NCBI GenBank assembly: GCA_965200525.1
Contig: OZ241368.1
Span: 5,270,001 to 5,334,000, forward strand
Length of the DNA stretch: 64,000 bases
Source of the DNA: JANNPJ01 sp965200525
GTDB lineage: Bacteria; Actinomycetota; Actinomycetes; Actinomycetales; Kineosporiaceae
Direction: 5' to 3'
Position numbers and translations under genes: made by a program. Within the stretch, counting starts at the first letter, position 1, and every line of letters begins with the position of its first letter. Under the pieces are notes generated by a model that saw nothing but the letters and a program-made list of their open reading frames with translations, ran no database searches and was not told where the DNA came from. Positions 57,195-64,000 of this stretch are shown here, one piece after another.

Positions 57195-57233
57195 CGTACG
57201 GCGTCACCCCTTCGAACGGGGTGACGCCGTACG
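57195..57233. terminator. Original glnA2 terminator
   Basis: Perfect 16-bp arms (57195-57210 and 57218-57233, CGTACGGCGTCACCCC and its complement) with a 7-nt loop. It follows the stranded glnA2 stop by 40 nt and now serves only the convergent gene at 57257. Confidence 0.85.
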
Positions 57234-57256
57234 TTCGGTTCGGGGGTGGCTCAGGG

Positions 57257-58027
57257 CTACTTGGCCTTGACCTTCACGCCCTTGGAGACGGCCGGCCCGG
57301 TGACCGAGTTGCCGGCGAAGACCAGCCGCCAGGTGCCGGTCTTCGTGGCCTTGGCCTTGGCGCTGAAGAAGCCTCGCTTGCCGGTCAGGACCGTCTTGAC
57401 CGTGATCCACGTCTTCTCGCCGGCCGGTAGCAGCTCGACCAGCACCGGGCGCTTGGAGTAGCCGACGTAGGTCGACTTCTTCTTGCCGTTCCAGCTCACC
57501 CGGGTCAGCCGGCCGGTGAAGCTGACCTTCGCGCCCACCTTCACCTTGTGCGGGGTGACGGCGAGGGTGGAGCCCCAGGTGGCCTGGCGGCGCAGCAGGA
57601 ACACGGTGTCGAGTTCGGCCACGTCGGCGTCCTCGGGATCGTCCGTGGCCCCGGCCGCGACGACGGTGGGGGCCTTGCCCGCGTCGGAGTTCTTCAGCCC
57701 CTTCGGCGAGAGCTTGATCGTCGGCTGCTCGGAGCTGGCGATGGTCGACTCGGATTTCTTCGAGGCCAGGTAGAACGGCTGGATCGCCACCGCCCAGCCG
57801 GCCACGTCGCAGTTGCTGACCTTGACGCTGAAGGTCCGCTTCTTCGCCTTGGCCCCCAGAATCACGTGGTTCGGGGCAAAGCTGTCGACCGTGCACTTGG
57901 ACGGCGGCGGGGCGGCGGGGGCGGCCGGGGCCGCCTGGGCGCCGACGGCCGGCAGCAGGGCCAGCACCAGGGCGCCGACCGCCATGACCGCCGGTGCGCC
58001 GAAGCGCCGGACTGTGGAACCTGACAT
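57257..58027 (-). CDS. Secreted Ig-like domain protein of unknown function
   Basis: A 256-residue exported protein. Signal peptide 1-33 (MSGSTVRRFGAPAVMAVGALVLALLPAVGAQAAPA). The mature N-terminal part has two Cys (KCTVDSF and VSNCDVAG) probably bridged. The C-terminal 110 residues (LAVTPHKVKVGAKVSFTGRLTRVSWNGKKKSTYVGYSKRPVLVELLPAGEKTWITVKTVLTGKRGFFSAKAKATKTGTWRLVFAGN) are a beta-sandwich as in actinobacterial Ig-like repeat proteins. Lys-rich. ATG 58027. Role at the cell surface unknown. Confidence 0.75.
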   Translation of the reverse strand: MSGSTVRRFGAPAVMAVGALVLALLPAVGAQAAPAAPAAPPPSKCTVDSFAPNHVILGAKAKKRTFSVKVSNCDVAGWAVAIQPFYLASKKSESTIASSEQPTIKLSPKGLKNSDAGKAPTVVAAGATDDPEDADVAELDTVFLLRRQATWGSTLAVTPHKVKVGAKVSFTGRLTRVSWNGKKKSTYVGYSKRPVLVELLPAGEKTWITVKTVLTGKRGFFSAKAKATKTGTWRLVFAGNSVTGPAVSKGVKVKAK

Positions 58028-58148
58028 CGATGTCTCTCCGTTTCGTGCCGTTCTGAACCCGAGTGTCGGTAGACACTGACAGATCGGTCACAGGAGAAAC
58101 ACAGGTACCGGCGAAATCTTACGATCCGGGCGCCGATACCCTCGGCCG

Positions 58149-58853
58149 GTGCTGGTGATCGAGCATGAGACGCACGCCGGGCTGGACCTGCTGGCCGGCG
58201 ACCCGGGACTGCGCGCGACCGTGGTCCGGCCCTATCTGGGGGATCGGCTGCCGGACCGGGACGAGCTCTCCCGGTTCGGCGGGCTGATCGTGCTGGGCGG
58301 GTCGATGGGGGCCTGGGACGACGACGTCGCGCCCTGGTTGCCGGCCACCCGCCGGCTGATCGCTGCGGCCGTCACCGCGAGGGTGCCCACGCTCGGGATC
58401 TGCCTGGGGGCCCAGCTGATCGGGGCCGCCTGCGGCGGAACGGTGAAGCGGGGCGAGCCCGGGCTCGAGGTCGGCGTGGTGGCGGTGACGCCGACCGCCG
58501 CGGCCGCGGCGGACCCGTTCTTCGGTTCGGTCGGGCCGCTCACGGCCGTCTCGCAGTACCACTTCGACGCCGTCACCGAGCTGCCCGCCGACGCCGAGCT
58601 GATGATCACCTCGGATCGCTACCCGCATCAGGGCTTCCGGGTCGGCGAGGCGGCCTGGGCGGTGCAGTACCACCCGGAGGTGTCGACCGCAGCGTTCACC
58701 GGCTGGGTCGCCGGCGGCCTGACCTCGGGCGACCTCGACCAGCCGGCTGCCACCGCCGTGCTCGAGCGGGTCCGGGCCCACGACCCGACCCAGCGCCGGC
58801 TGGCCGCCGCCCACGCCCGGGCCCTCGCCGAGGCGACTACGTTGGACCGGTGA
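58149..58853 (+). CDS. Class I glutamine amidotransferase
   Basis: A 234-residue GATase1 protein from GTG 58149. The nucleophile Cys is in TLGICLGAQLIG, and the His-Glu of the triad in AVQYHPEVS. The N-terminus LVIEHETHAGLDLL and the segment GGLIVLGGSMGAWDD are typical of the stand-alone GMP-synthase-like amidotransferases next to glnE. It releases ammonia from glutamine for an unknown acceptor. The stop overlaps the glnE start (GTGA), tying it to nitrogen control. Probable leaderless start: GATACC lies 8-13 nt before the GTG. Confidence 0.88.
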   Translation: MLVIEHETHAGLDLLAGDPGLRATVVRPYLGDRLPDRDELSRFGGLIVLGGSMGAWDDDVAPWLPATRRLIAAAVTARVPTLGICLGAQLIGAACGGTVKRGEPGLEVGVVAVTPTAAAAADPFFGSVGPLTAVSQYHFDAVTELPADAELMITSDRYPHQGFRVGEAAWAVQYHPEVSTAAFTGWVAGGLTSGDLDQPAATAVLERVRAHDPTQRRLAAAHARALAEATTLDR

Positions 58854-61800
58854 CCACCGCGCGGCAGGAGAGTTTCGCGGCCCGTCTGGTTCGGCTGGGG
58901 TTCGCCGACCCGGCCCGGGCCGAGCTGCTGCTGGCCGACCCGGTACTGGCCGACCCGGTTCCCGCCGAGCCGGCTCCGGCTGACGAATCGCGGACCGGCC
59001 GGGACCGGCTCGGCCCGGGCGTGCTGGCCGCCCTGGGCGACAGTGCCGACCCCGACCTGGCCCTCTTCGGCCTGGTCCGGTTGCTGGAGGCGCTGGGGGC
59101 CGGGCCACCGGCCCAGGAGCTGCGCGCCGCCCTGGCCGAGGACGCCGTCCTGCGGCACCGGCTGTTCGCCGTCCTGGGCTCGTCCGCGGCGCTGGCCGAC
59201 CACCTGGCCCGGCACCCCGACCACTGGGTCGTGCTGCGCCGGCCGGCCCCCCCGATCACGGACGACGACCTGGTCGAGGACGTCGACGCCGACGCTCGGG
59301 CGCTGCGGGCCGAGATGCTGCTCGCGGTCGGGGCCGACCCGGCGGCGGCGGTCCCGATCGCGACCGTGAACGTGCCTGCCGGAACGGATTTCCTCCGGAT
59401 CGCCTACCGCCGCCGGCTGCTGGCCCTGGCCGCCCGGGACCTGGCCGCGCCCGACCCGCTGAGCGTCGTCCAGCAGGTGGCCCGGGAGCTGGCCGATCTG
59501 GCCGCGGCCGCTCTGGAGGCGGCTCTGGCCCTGGCCCGGGCCGATCTGCCGGTCGAGGCCGAACCGTGCCGGATCGCCGTCCTGGGGATGGGCAAGTGCG
59601 GCGGCCGGGAGCTCAACTACGTCAGCGACGTCGACGTGATCTACGTGGTCGAGCCGGTCGAGGGCGGTGACGAACGGGCCGCGCTGGCCACCGGCACCCG
59701 GCTGGCCGGCGGGCTGGCCCGGATCTGCTCGGCGGTGACGCCCGAGGGCACGCTCTGGCCGGTGGACGCCAACCTGCGGCCGGAGGGCAAGCAGGGGCCC
59801 CTGGTCCGGACCCTGGCCAGCCACCTGAACTACTACCAGCGCTGGGCCGCCACCTGGGAGTTCCAGGCCCTGCTCAAGGCCCGTCCGGTGGCCGGCGATC
59901 CCGAGCTGGGCCAGGAGTACCTGGACCTGATCCAGCCGATGGTCTGGGCGTCGTCCGAGCGGGACAACTTCGTCGAGGACGTGCAGGCGATGCGCCGCCG
60001 GGTGGAGGGCACGATCCGTGGCCGGGACGCCGACCGGCAGCTGAAGCTGGGCGCCGGCGGCCTGCGGGACGTCGAGTTCTCGGTCCAGCTGCTGCAGCTG
60101 GTGCACGGCCGGGTCGATCCGCGGCTGCGGACGCCGAACACCTGGCTCGGGCTGGAGGCGCTGAGCACCTTCGGCTACGTCGGGCGGGCCGACGCGGCCG
60201 AGATGGACCGGGCCTACCGGATGCTGCGGGCCCTGGAACACCGGATCCAGCTGTTCCGGCTGCAGCGCACCCATGTGGTCCCCAGCGGGGACGACGACCT
60301 GCGCCGGCTCGGGCGCAGTTTCGGCTTCCACAAGCACCCCGGGGCGGAGCTGACCGCGCTCTGGCGCAAGCACGCCCTGGAGGTCCGCCGGCTGCACGAG
60401 AAGCTCTTCTACCGGCCCCTGCTGGCGGCGGCGGCCCGGCTCAGTACCGACGAGGCCCGGCTCACCCCCGAGGCCGCCAACGCCCGGCTGGCCGCCCTGG
60501 GCTACCGCGATCCGGTCGGGGCCATGCGGCACCTGACCGCCCTGACCACGGGGGTCAGCCGCCGGGCGGCGATCCAGCGGCAGCTGCTCGGGGTGATGCT
60601 GGGCTGGTTCGCCGACGGCGCCGACCCGGACGCCGGCCTGCTCGACTTCCGGCGGCTCAGCGACAGCCTCGGATCGACCCACTGGTACCTGAAGATGCTG
60701 CGCGACAGCGGGGCCGCGGCCGAGCGGATGGCCCACGTGCTGTCGTCCAGCCAGCTGATCGCCGACCTGCTGCAGAAGGGGCCGGAGGCGGTCGCCCTGC
60801 TGGAGGGCGATCAGGTGCTGCGCCGGATCCCGCTGGAGGCGATGATCGCCTCGGTCCGGCTCGGGGCGGCCCGGCACGAAGGTGACCCGGTGGCCGCCGG
60901 GATGGCCGCCCGATCGGTCCGCCGCCGGGAGATGGTCCGCACCGCGATCGCCGACGTGGTGGGGCTGACCGACATCGACGACGTCGGCCGGGCCCTCAGC
61001 GACGCCGCGGTCGCCGCCATCGACGGCGCCCTGGTCGCCGCGGCCGACGTGGTGAAGCCCCGCTACGGGGGCGAGCTGCCGACCCGCCTGGCGATCATCG
61101 CGGTCGGCCGGCTGGGCGGGTACGAGCTGAACTACGGCAGCGACGCCGACGTCCTGTTCGTGCACCAGCCCCACCCGGGGGCCGACCCGACCCAGGCCCA
61201 GCAGTCGGCGATGGCCACCTTCAGCGAGGTCCGCCGGCTGCTCGGGCTGACCGGCCCCGAACCGGAACTGGCGGTCGACGCCGACCTGCGCCCGGAGGGC
61301 CGACAGGGCCCGCTGGTGCGCTCGCTCGGCTCCTACGCGGAGTACTACTCCCGCTGGTCGGCGCCCTGGGAGGCGCAGGCCCTGACCCGGGCCCGGCCGA
61401 TCGCGGGCGAGGTCGACCTCGGCCAGGACTACATCGACCTGATCGACCCGCTGCGCTGGTCCCAGGGTGGCCCGAGCGAGTCCTCGATCCGCGAGATCCG
61501 CCGGATCAAGGCCCGGGTCGAGTCCGAGCGGCTGCCCCGCGGGGCCGACCCGCACCGGCACGTCAAGCTCGGCCGGGGCGGGCTGGCCGACGTCGAGTGG
61601 ACCGTGCAGCTAATCCAGCTTCAGCACGCGCACGAGGTACCCGGGCTGCGCACCACCTCGACCCTGGGCGCCCTGGCCGCGGCCCAGGAGGCCGGCCTGG
61701 TCGCCGAGGCCGACGCCGAGGTGCTGACCGAGGCCTGGCGGTTCGCCAGCCGGCTGCGCAACGCGGTGATGCTCTGGAAGGGGCGCCCCTCCGACCTGCC

Positions 61801-61939
61801 GCCGGCCAACTACACCGACCTCGACGGCGTGGCCCGGCTGACCGGGTACCCGCCCGCCTCGGCCGGCCGGATGGACGACGACTACCAGCGGGTCACCCGG
61901 CGGGCCCGGGCGGTCGTCGAGCGGCTGTTCTACGGATGA
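58850..61939 (+). CDS. glnE: Bifunctional glutamine synthetase adenylyltransferase / adenylyl-removing enzyme
   Basis: A 1029-residue enzyme with two nucleotidyltransferase domains: the N-terminal adenylyl-removase with GMGKCGGRELNYVSDVDVIYV near residue 247, and the C-terminal adenylylase with GRLGGYELNYGSDADVLFV near residue 753. Each is followed by a helical region carrying GRGGLADVEWTVQLIQL or GAGGLRDVEFSVQLLQL. It switches glutamine synthetase on and off in response to nitrogen, normally with PII. Length is typical of actinobacterial GlnE. Coupled to the amidotransferase by a GTGA overlap. Confidence 0.96.
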   Translation: MTTARQESFAARLVRLGFADPARAELLLADPVLADPVPAEPAPADESRTGRDRLGPGVLAALGDSADPDLALFGLVRLLEALGAGPPAQELRAALAEDAVLRHRLFAVLGSSAALADHLARHPDHWVVLRRPAPPITDDDLVEDVDADARALRAEMLLAVGADPAAAVPIATVNVPAGTDFLRIAYRRRLLALAARDLAAPDPLSVVQQVARELADLAAAALEAALALARADLPVEAEPCRIAVLGMGKCGGRELNYVSDVDVIYVVEPVEGGDERAALATGTRLAGGLARICSAVTPEGTLWPVDANLRPEGKQGPLVRTLASHLNYYQRWAATWEFQALLKARPVAGDPELGQEYLDLIQPMVWASSERDNFVEDVQAMRRRVEGTIRGRDADRQLKLGAGGLRDVEFSVQLLQLVHGRVDPRLRTPNTWLGLEALSTFGYVGRADAAEMDRAYRMLRALEHRIQLFRLQRTHVVPSGDDDLRRLGRSFGFHKHPGAELTALWRKHALEVRRLHEKLFYRPLLAAAARLSTDEARLTPEAANARLAALGYRDPVGAMRHLTALTTGVSRRAAIQRQLLGVMLGWFADGADPDAGLLDFRRLSDSLGSTHWYLKMLRDSGAAAERMAHVLSSSQLIADLLQKGPEAVALLEGDQVLRRIPLEAMIASVRLGAARHEGDPVAAGMAARSVRRREMVRTAIADVVGLTDIDDVGRALSDAAVAAIDGALVAAADVVKPRYGGELPTRLAIIAVGRLGGYELNYGSDADVLFVHQPHPGADPTQAQQSAMATFSEVRRLLGLTGPEPELAVDADLRPEGRQGPLVRSLGSYAEYYSRWSAPWEAQALTRARPIAGEVDLGQDYIDLIDPLRWSQGGPSESSIREIRRIKARVESERLPRGADPHRHVKLGRGGLADVEWTVQLIQLQHAHEVPGLRTTSTLGALAAAQEAGLVAEADAEVLTEAWRFASRLRNAVMLWKGRPSDLPPANYTDLDGVARLTGYPPASAGRMDDDYQRVTRRARAVVERLFYG

Positions 61940-61987
61940 CGGGCCGATGGATGACGGGCCGATGGATGGGTTGCCGATGGATGGGTG
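61935..61987. repeat. 15-bp tandem repeat at the glnE stop
   Basis: Three and a half copies of GATGACGGGCCGATG-like units (61935-61949, 61950-61964, 61965-61979, partial to 61987). The first copy includes the glnE stop codon. The repeat separates glnE from the FMN reductase and adds alternative in-frame ATG codons upstream of it. Confidence 0.85.
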
Positions 61988-61997
61988 GAAAGCCGGA

Positions 61998-62540
61998 ATG
62001 AAGCTGCTGCTGATCTCCGGGAGCACGCGAGCCGCCTCGAGCAACACCGCGGCCCTGCGGGCGGTGGCCGCGCTCGCCCCGCCCGGGTCGCAGGCCGACC
62101 ACTACGACGGGCTGTCCGTCCTGCCCGCGTTCAACCCGGACGACGACGTCGATCCGTTGCCGGCCCCGGTGTCCGACCTGCGGGCCCGGATCGCGGCCGC
62201 CGACGGCGTCCTGGTCTGCACCCCGGAGTACGCCGGAACCCTGCCCGGGAGCCTGAAGAACGCGCTCGACTGGACGGTTCGCGGCGGCCAGCTCTACGAG
62301 AAGCCGGCCGCGTGGCTGAACGTGGCCAATCCCGGGCGCGGCGCCGGTGCGGCCGCCCACCTGGAACTGGTGCTCGGCTACGTCGGCGTCCGGGTGGTGC
62401 CGCAGGCCTGCCTGCGACTGCCGTGGTCCGCGAGTGGCGTGGGGGCGGACGGCGCGATCGCCGATCCCGCGGTCCGCGACCGACTGGCCGGGATCTGGCC
62501 GGCCTTCGCCCGGGCCGTGGCGGCTTCCGAGACGGAGTGA
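61998..62540 (+). CDS. NADPH-dependent FMN reductase family protein
   Basis: A 180-residue flavodoxin-fold protein. I choose ATG 61998 (MKLLLISGSTRAASSNTAALRAV), which fits the family start; the frame is open to 61947 through the tandem repeat. VLVCTPEYAGTLPGSLKNALDWTVRGGQLYEKPAAWLNVANPGRGAGAAAHLELVLGYVG is the FMN-site and dimer signature. Likely an NAD(P)H quinone or azo/FMN reductase. It lies between glnE and glnII but need not share their function. Confidence 0.88.
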   Translation: MKLLLISGSTRAASSNTAALRAVAALAPPGSQADHYDGLSVLPAFNPDDDVDPLPAPVSDLRARIAAADGVLVCTPEYAGTLPGSLKNALDWTVRGGQLYEKPAAWLNVANPGRGAGAAAHLELVLGYVGVRVVPQACLRLPWSASGVGADGAIADPAVRDRLAGIWPAFARAVAASETE

Positions 62541-63040
62541 ACCCGGCTGGGCCGGTCTGCGGTCAGCGATGTCCAGATCCATGTACCCCAAGGGGGGTGA
62601 TCACCACCGCTGAGGTACATCGACGGCCGCACGCCCGGCTGAACCTGGGCCGGCCGGCTGAGCCCGGACCGGACCGAGTCGCTCTCGTCCCGGGACCGGC
62701 CGCCTCGGTCGGATCACCACGCGGAGCAGTCCGGCGCGGGCCGGGGCCTTGCGCTCGTTGCCGTCCGTGTTCGGGAAGTCGGTCTTTTACTCTTTGTCCG
62801 TCCGACTGCCAACGATGAGCGACCGCCGCTCTTTCCTTTATCCTCTCATAATGCGCATATCGGCGGCTGTTAATTCGAACTTTACGTGACGGCAACAGGA
62901 CTGGGAGTTCGACGGGGAAGGGTCGCGTTGGAACTGCGAACTCGCCTCCGCATGGCGTTTCCAGCTCCTCCCGCGCTCGCGCTCGCCGCCCTGCGAGTGC
63001 TGAGCGTGCTGCTGCTGTCCCGATGATGAGGAGTTCGTGA
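62541..63040. other. glnII upstream region
   Basis: A 500-bp gap with no supported gene. The stretch 62770-62890 is much richer in A and T than its surroundings and contains CATAAT (62847-62852), a possible -10. Arms ATGTACC (62581-62587) and GGTACAT (62614-62620) form an inverted repeat. GlnR/PII-type nitrogen control is likely for the gene, but I cannot point to a convincing GlnR box. Confidence 0.45.
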
Positions 63041-64000
63041 ATGCCCTACCAGGCCGAATACATCTGGATCGACGGAACCAAGCCGACCCCGATCATGCGG
63101 AACAAGACCCGCATCGTCGCCGACGGCAAGGAGCCCGACATCTGGGGCTTTGACGGTTCCAGCACCAACCAGGCGCCCGGTGCCAACTCGGACTGTGTTC
63201 TGCGACCGGTGTTCACCTGCCCCGACCCGCTGCGCGAGCCGGGCGACATCCTGGTGCTGTGCGAGGTCGAGCTGACCGACTTCACCCCGCACCCGACCAA
63301 CACCCGCTCCGGGTGCGTGGCCGCGGCCGAGAAGTACGCCGACCAGTCGCCGATGTTCGGCATCGAGCAGGAGTACACCTTCATGCAGCACGGCCGGCCG
63401 CTGGGCTGGCCGGCCGACGGCTTCCCGGCCCCGCAGGGCCCGTACTACTGCGGCGTCGGCGGCGAGAAGATGGTCGGCCGCGAGATCATCGAGGCTCACA
63501 CCACGGCCTGCCTCAAGGCCGGTCTCTCGATCGAGGGCACCAACGCCGAGGTCATGATGGGCCAGTGGGAGTTCCAGATCGGGGTGCTCCCGGCGCCGAT
63601 GATCGGCGACCAGATCTGGGTGGCCCGCTGGCTGCTGCACCGGATCGCCGAAGACTTCGGCGTCGTCGTGTCGTTCGACGCCAAGCCGATGAAGGGCGAC
63701 TGGAACGGCGCCGGCGCGCACACCAACTTCTCCACCAACGCCACGATGGAGGGCTACGACGCCATCATCACCGCGTGCGAGGCGCTCGGGCGTAACGCCC
63801 CGGCCCATGTCGCGGCCTACGGCGAGGGCATCGAGGACCGCCTCACCGGCGCCCACGAGACCCAGAGCTACAAGGCGTTCAGCTGGGGAGCTTCCGACCG
63901 GGGGGCCTCGGTCCGGATCCCGTGGGCCGTCGAGAAGGCCAAGAAGGGCTGGCTCGAAGACCGTCGTCCGAACGCCAACGTCGACCCCTACGTGGTCTCG
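63041..64000 (+). CDS. glnII: Glutamine synthetase type II (eukaryote-like GSII), 3' truncated by the window
   Basis: 320 residues are visible from ATG 63041 (GATGAGGAG upstream); the usual length is about 340, so little is missing. AEYIWIDGTKPTPIMRNKTRI, EPDIWGFDGSSTNQA, PMFGIEQEYTFM, GWNGAGAHTNFST-type (here DWNGAGAHTNFSTNATM) and the RIPWAV region near the end are GSII signatures. GSII is heat-labile, octameric or decameric and not regulated by adenylylation. Together with glnA2 and glnE it shows that several glutamine synthetase systems are clustered here. The end falls in frame at base 64000. Confidence 0.95.
   Translation, partial: MPYQAEYIWIDGTKPTPIMRNKTRIVADGKEPDIWGFDGSSTNQAPGANSDCVLRPVFTCPDPLREPGDILVLCEVELTDFTPHPTNTRSGCVAAAEKYADQSPMFGIEQEYTFMQHGRPLGWPADGFPAPQGPYYCGVGGEKMVGREIIEAHTTACLKAGLSIEGTNAEVMMGQWEFQIGVLPAPMIGDQIWVARWLLHRIAEDFGVVVSFDAKPMKGDWNGAGAHTNFSTNATMEGYDAIITACEALGRNAPAHVAAYGEGIEDRLTGAHETQSYKAFSWGASDRGASVRIPWAVEKAKKGWLEDRRPNANVDPYVVS

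Noticed and set aside
58628..61561. 977-residue minus-strand frame opposite glnE
   Set aside because: Antisense shadow; Pro/Gly/Arg/Gln-rich with no domain.

Overview
The window is high-GC actinobacterial chromosome. The evidence is uniformly G/C-rich codon third positions, many GTG starts, four-base start/stop overlaps, a complete conservon (cvnABCD), an actinobacterial class A RNase P RNA, F420-type oxidoreductases, a polyphosphate glucokinase, and the order glnA2, glnE, glnII. The gene set resembles mycelial or Frankia/Kineosporia-like actinomycetes, but the sequence alone does not fix the genus.

Region 1 (1 to about 15.5 kb) is most of an aromatic (type II) polyketide cluster. It holds a minimal PKS (KS-alpha, KS-beta/CLF, ACP), an ActIII-type ketoreductase, a two-domain aromatase/cyclase, and a complete acetyl-CoA carboxylase (fused carboxyltransferase, BCCP, biotin carboxylase) to supply malonyl-CoA. 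Tailoring candidates are an ABM monooxygenase cut by the window edge, an NmrA-like reductase, an SDR, a luciferase-fold (F420/flavin) enzyme, a PPOX-fold protein, an NTF2-fold protein, a flavin reductase and a divergent transaldolase homologue. Three intergenic regions carry heptamer repeats at exactly 11-bp pitch, the hallmark of SARP activator sites. Two of these regions are arranged on both strands, which suggests one SARP (outside the window) drives the whole cluster divergently.

Region 2 (15.5 to 42.4 kb) is ordinary chromosome. It has a MarR-controlled quinone reductase pair, a SnoaL-like protein, the cvnABCD signalling operon, and a nif3/zinc-ribbon/phosphatase operon. Next come DUF1737, a frameshifted rhodanese and metZ, then yaaA, an RNB nuclease, a secreted 5'-nucleotidase and rnpB. 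A flippase-like protein, map/ppgK/aminotransferase, an F420-type oxidoreductase, a second MarR gene, panB and glnA2 complete it.

Region 3 (42.37 to 57.12 kb) is a 14,751-bp integrative element inserted in the 3' end of glnA2. A 51-bp identical direct repeat marks attL and attR. The element supplies its own glnA2 3' end, with a new stop codon and a Gln for Thr change, plus a terminator. The host's original gene tail is stranded beyond attR. The element encodes a tyrosine integrase, an excisionase-like HTH protein, a 1515-aa MobF relaxase-helicase, and three small genes that all end in an acidic tail followed by GW[D/Q]L. It also carries a 200-bp tandem repeat, HTH regulators and a visibly lower-GC cargo. 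The cargo is an HTH protein plus isochorismatase-fold hydrolase pair and a three-gene operon of a metallo-beta-lactamase-fold protein with two unrecognised partners. No coupling protein, FtsK/TraB translocase or replication protein is seen, so it looks mobilisable rather than self-transmissible.

Region 4 (57.1 to 64 kb) resumes the chromosome with the stranded glnA2 tail and its terminator, a secreted protein, a class I glutamine amidotransferase, glnE, an FMN reductase and the start of glnII (GSII). Apart from the insertion, this is the nitrogen-assimilation neighbourhood also seen in mycobacteria.
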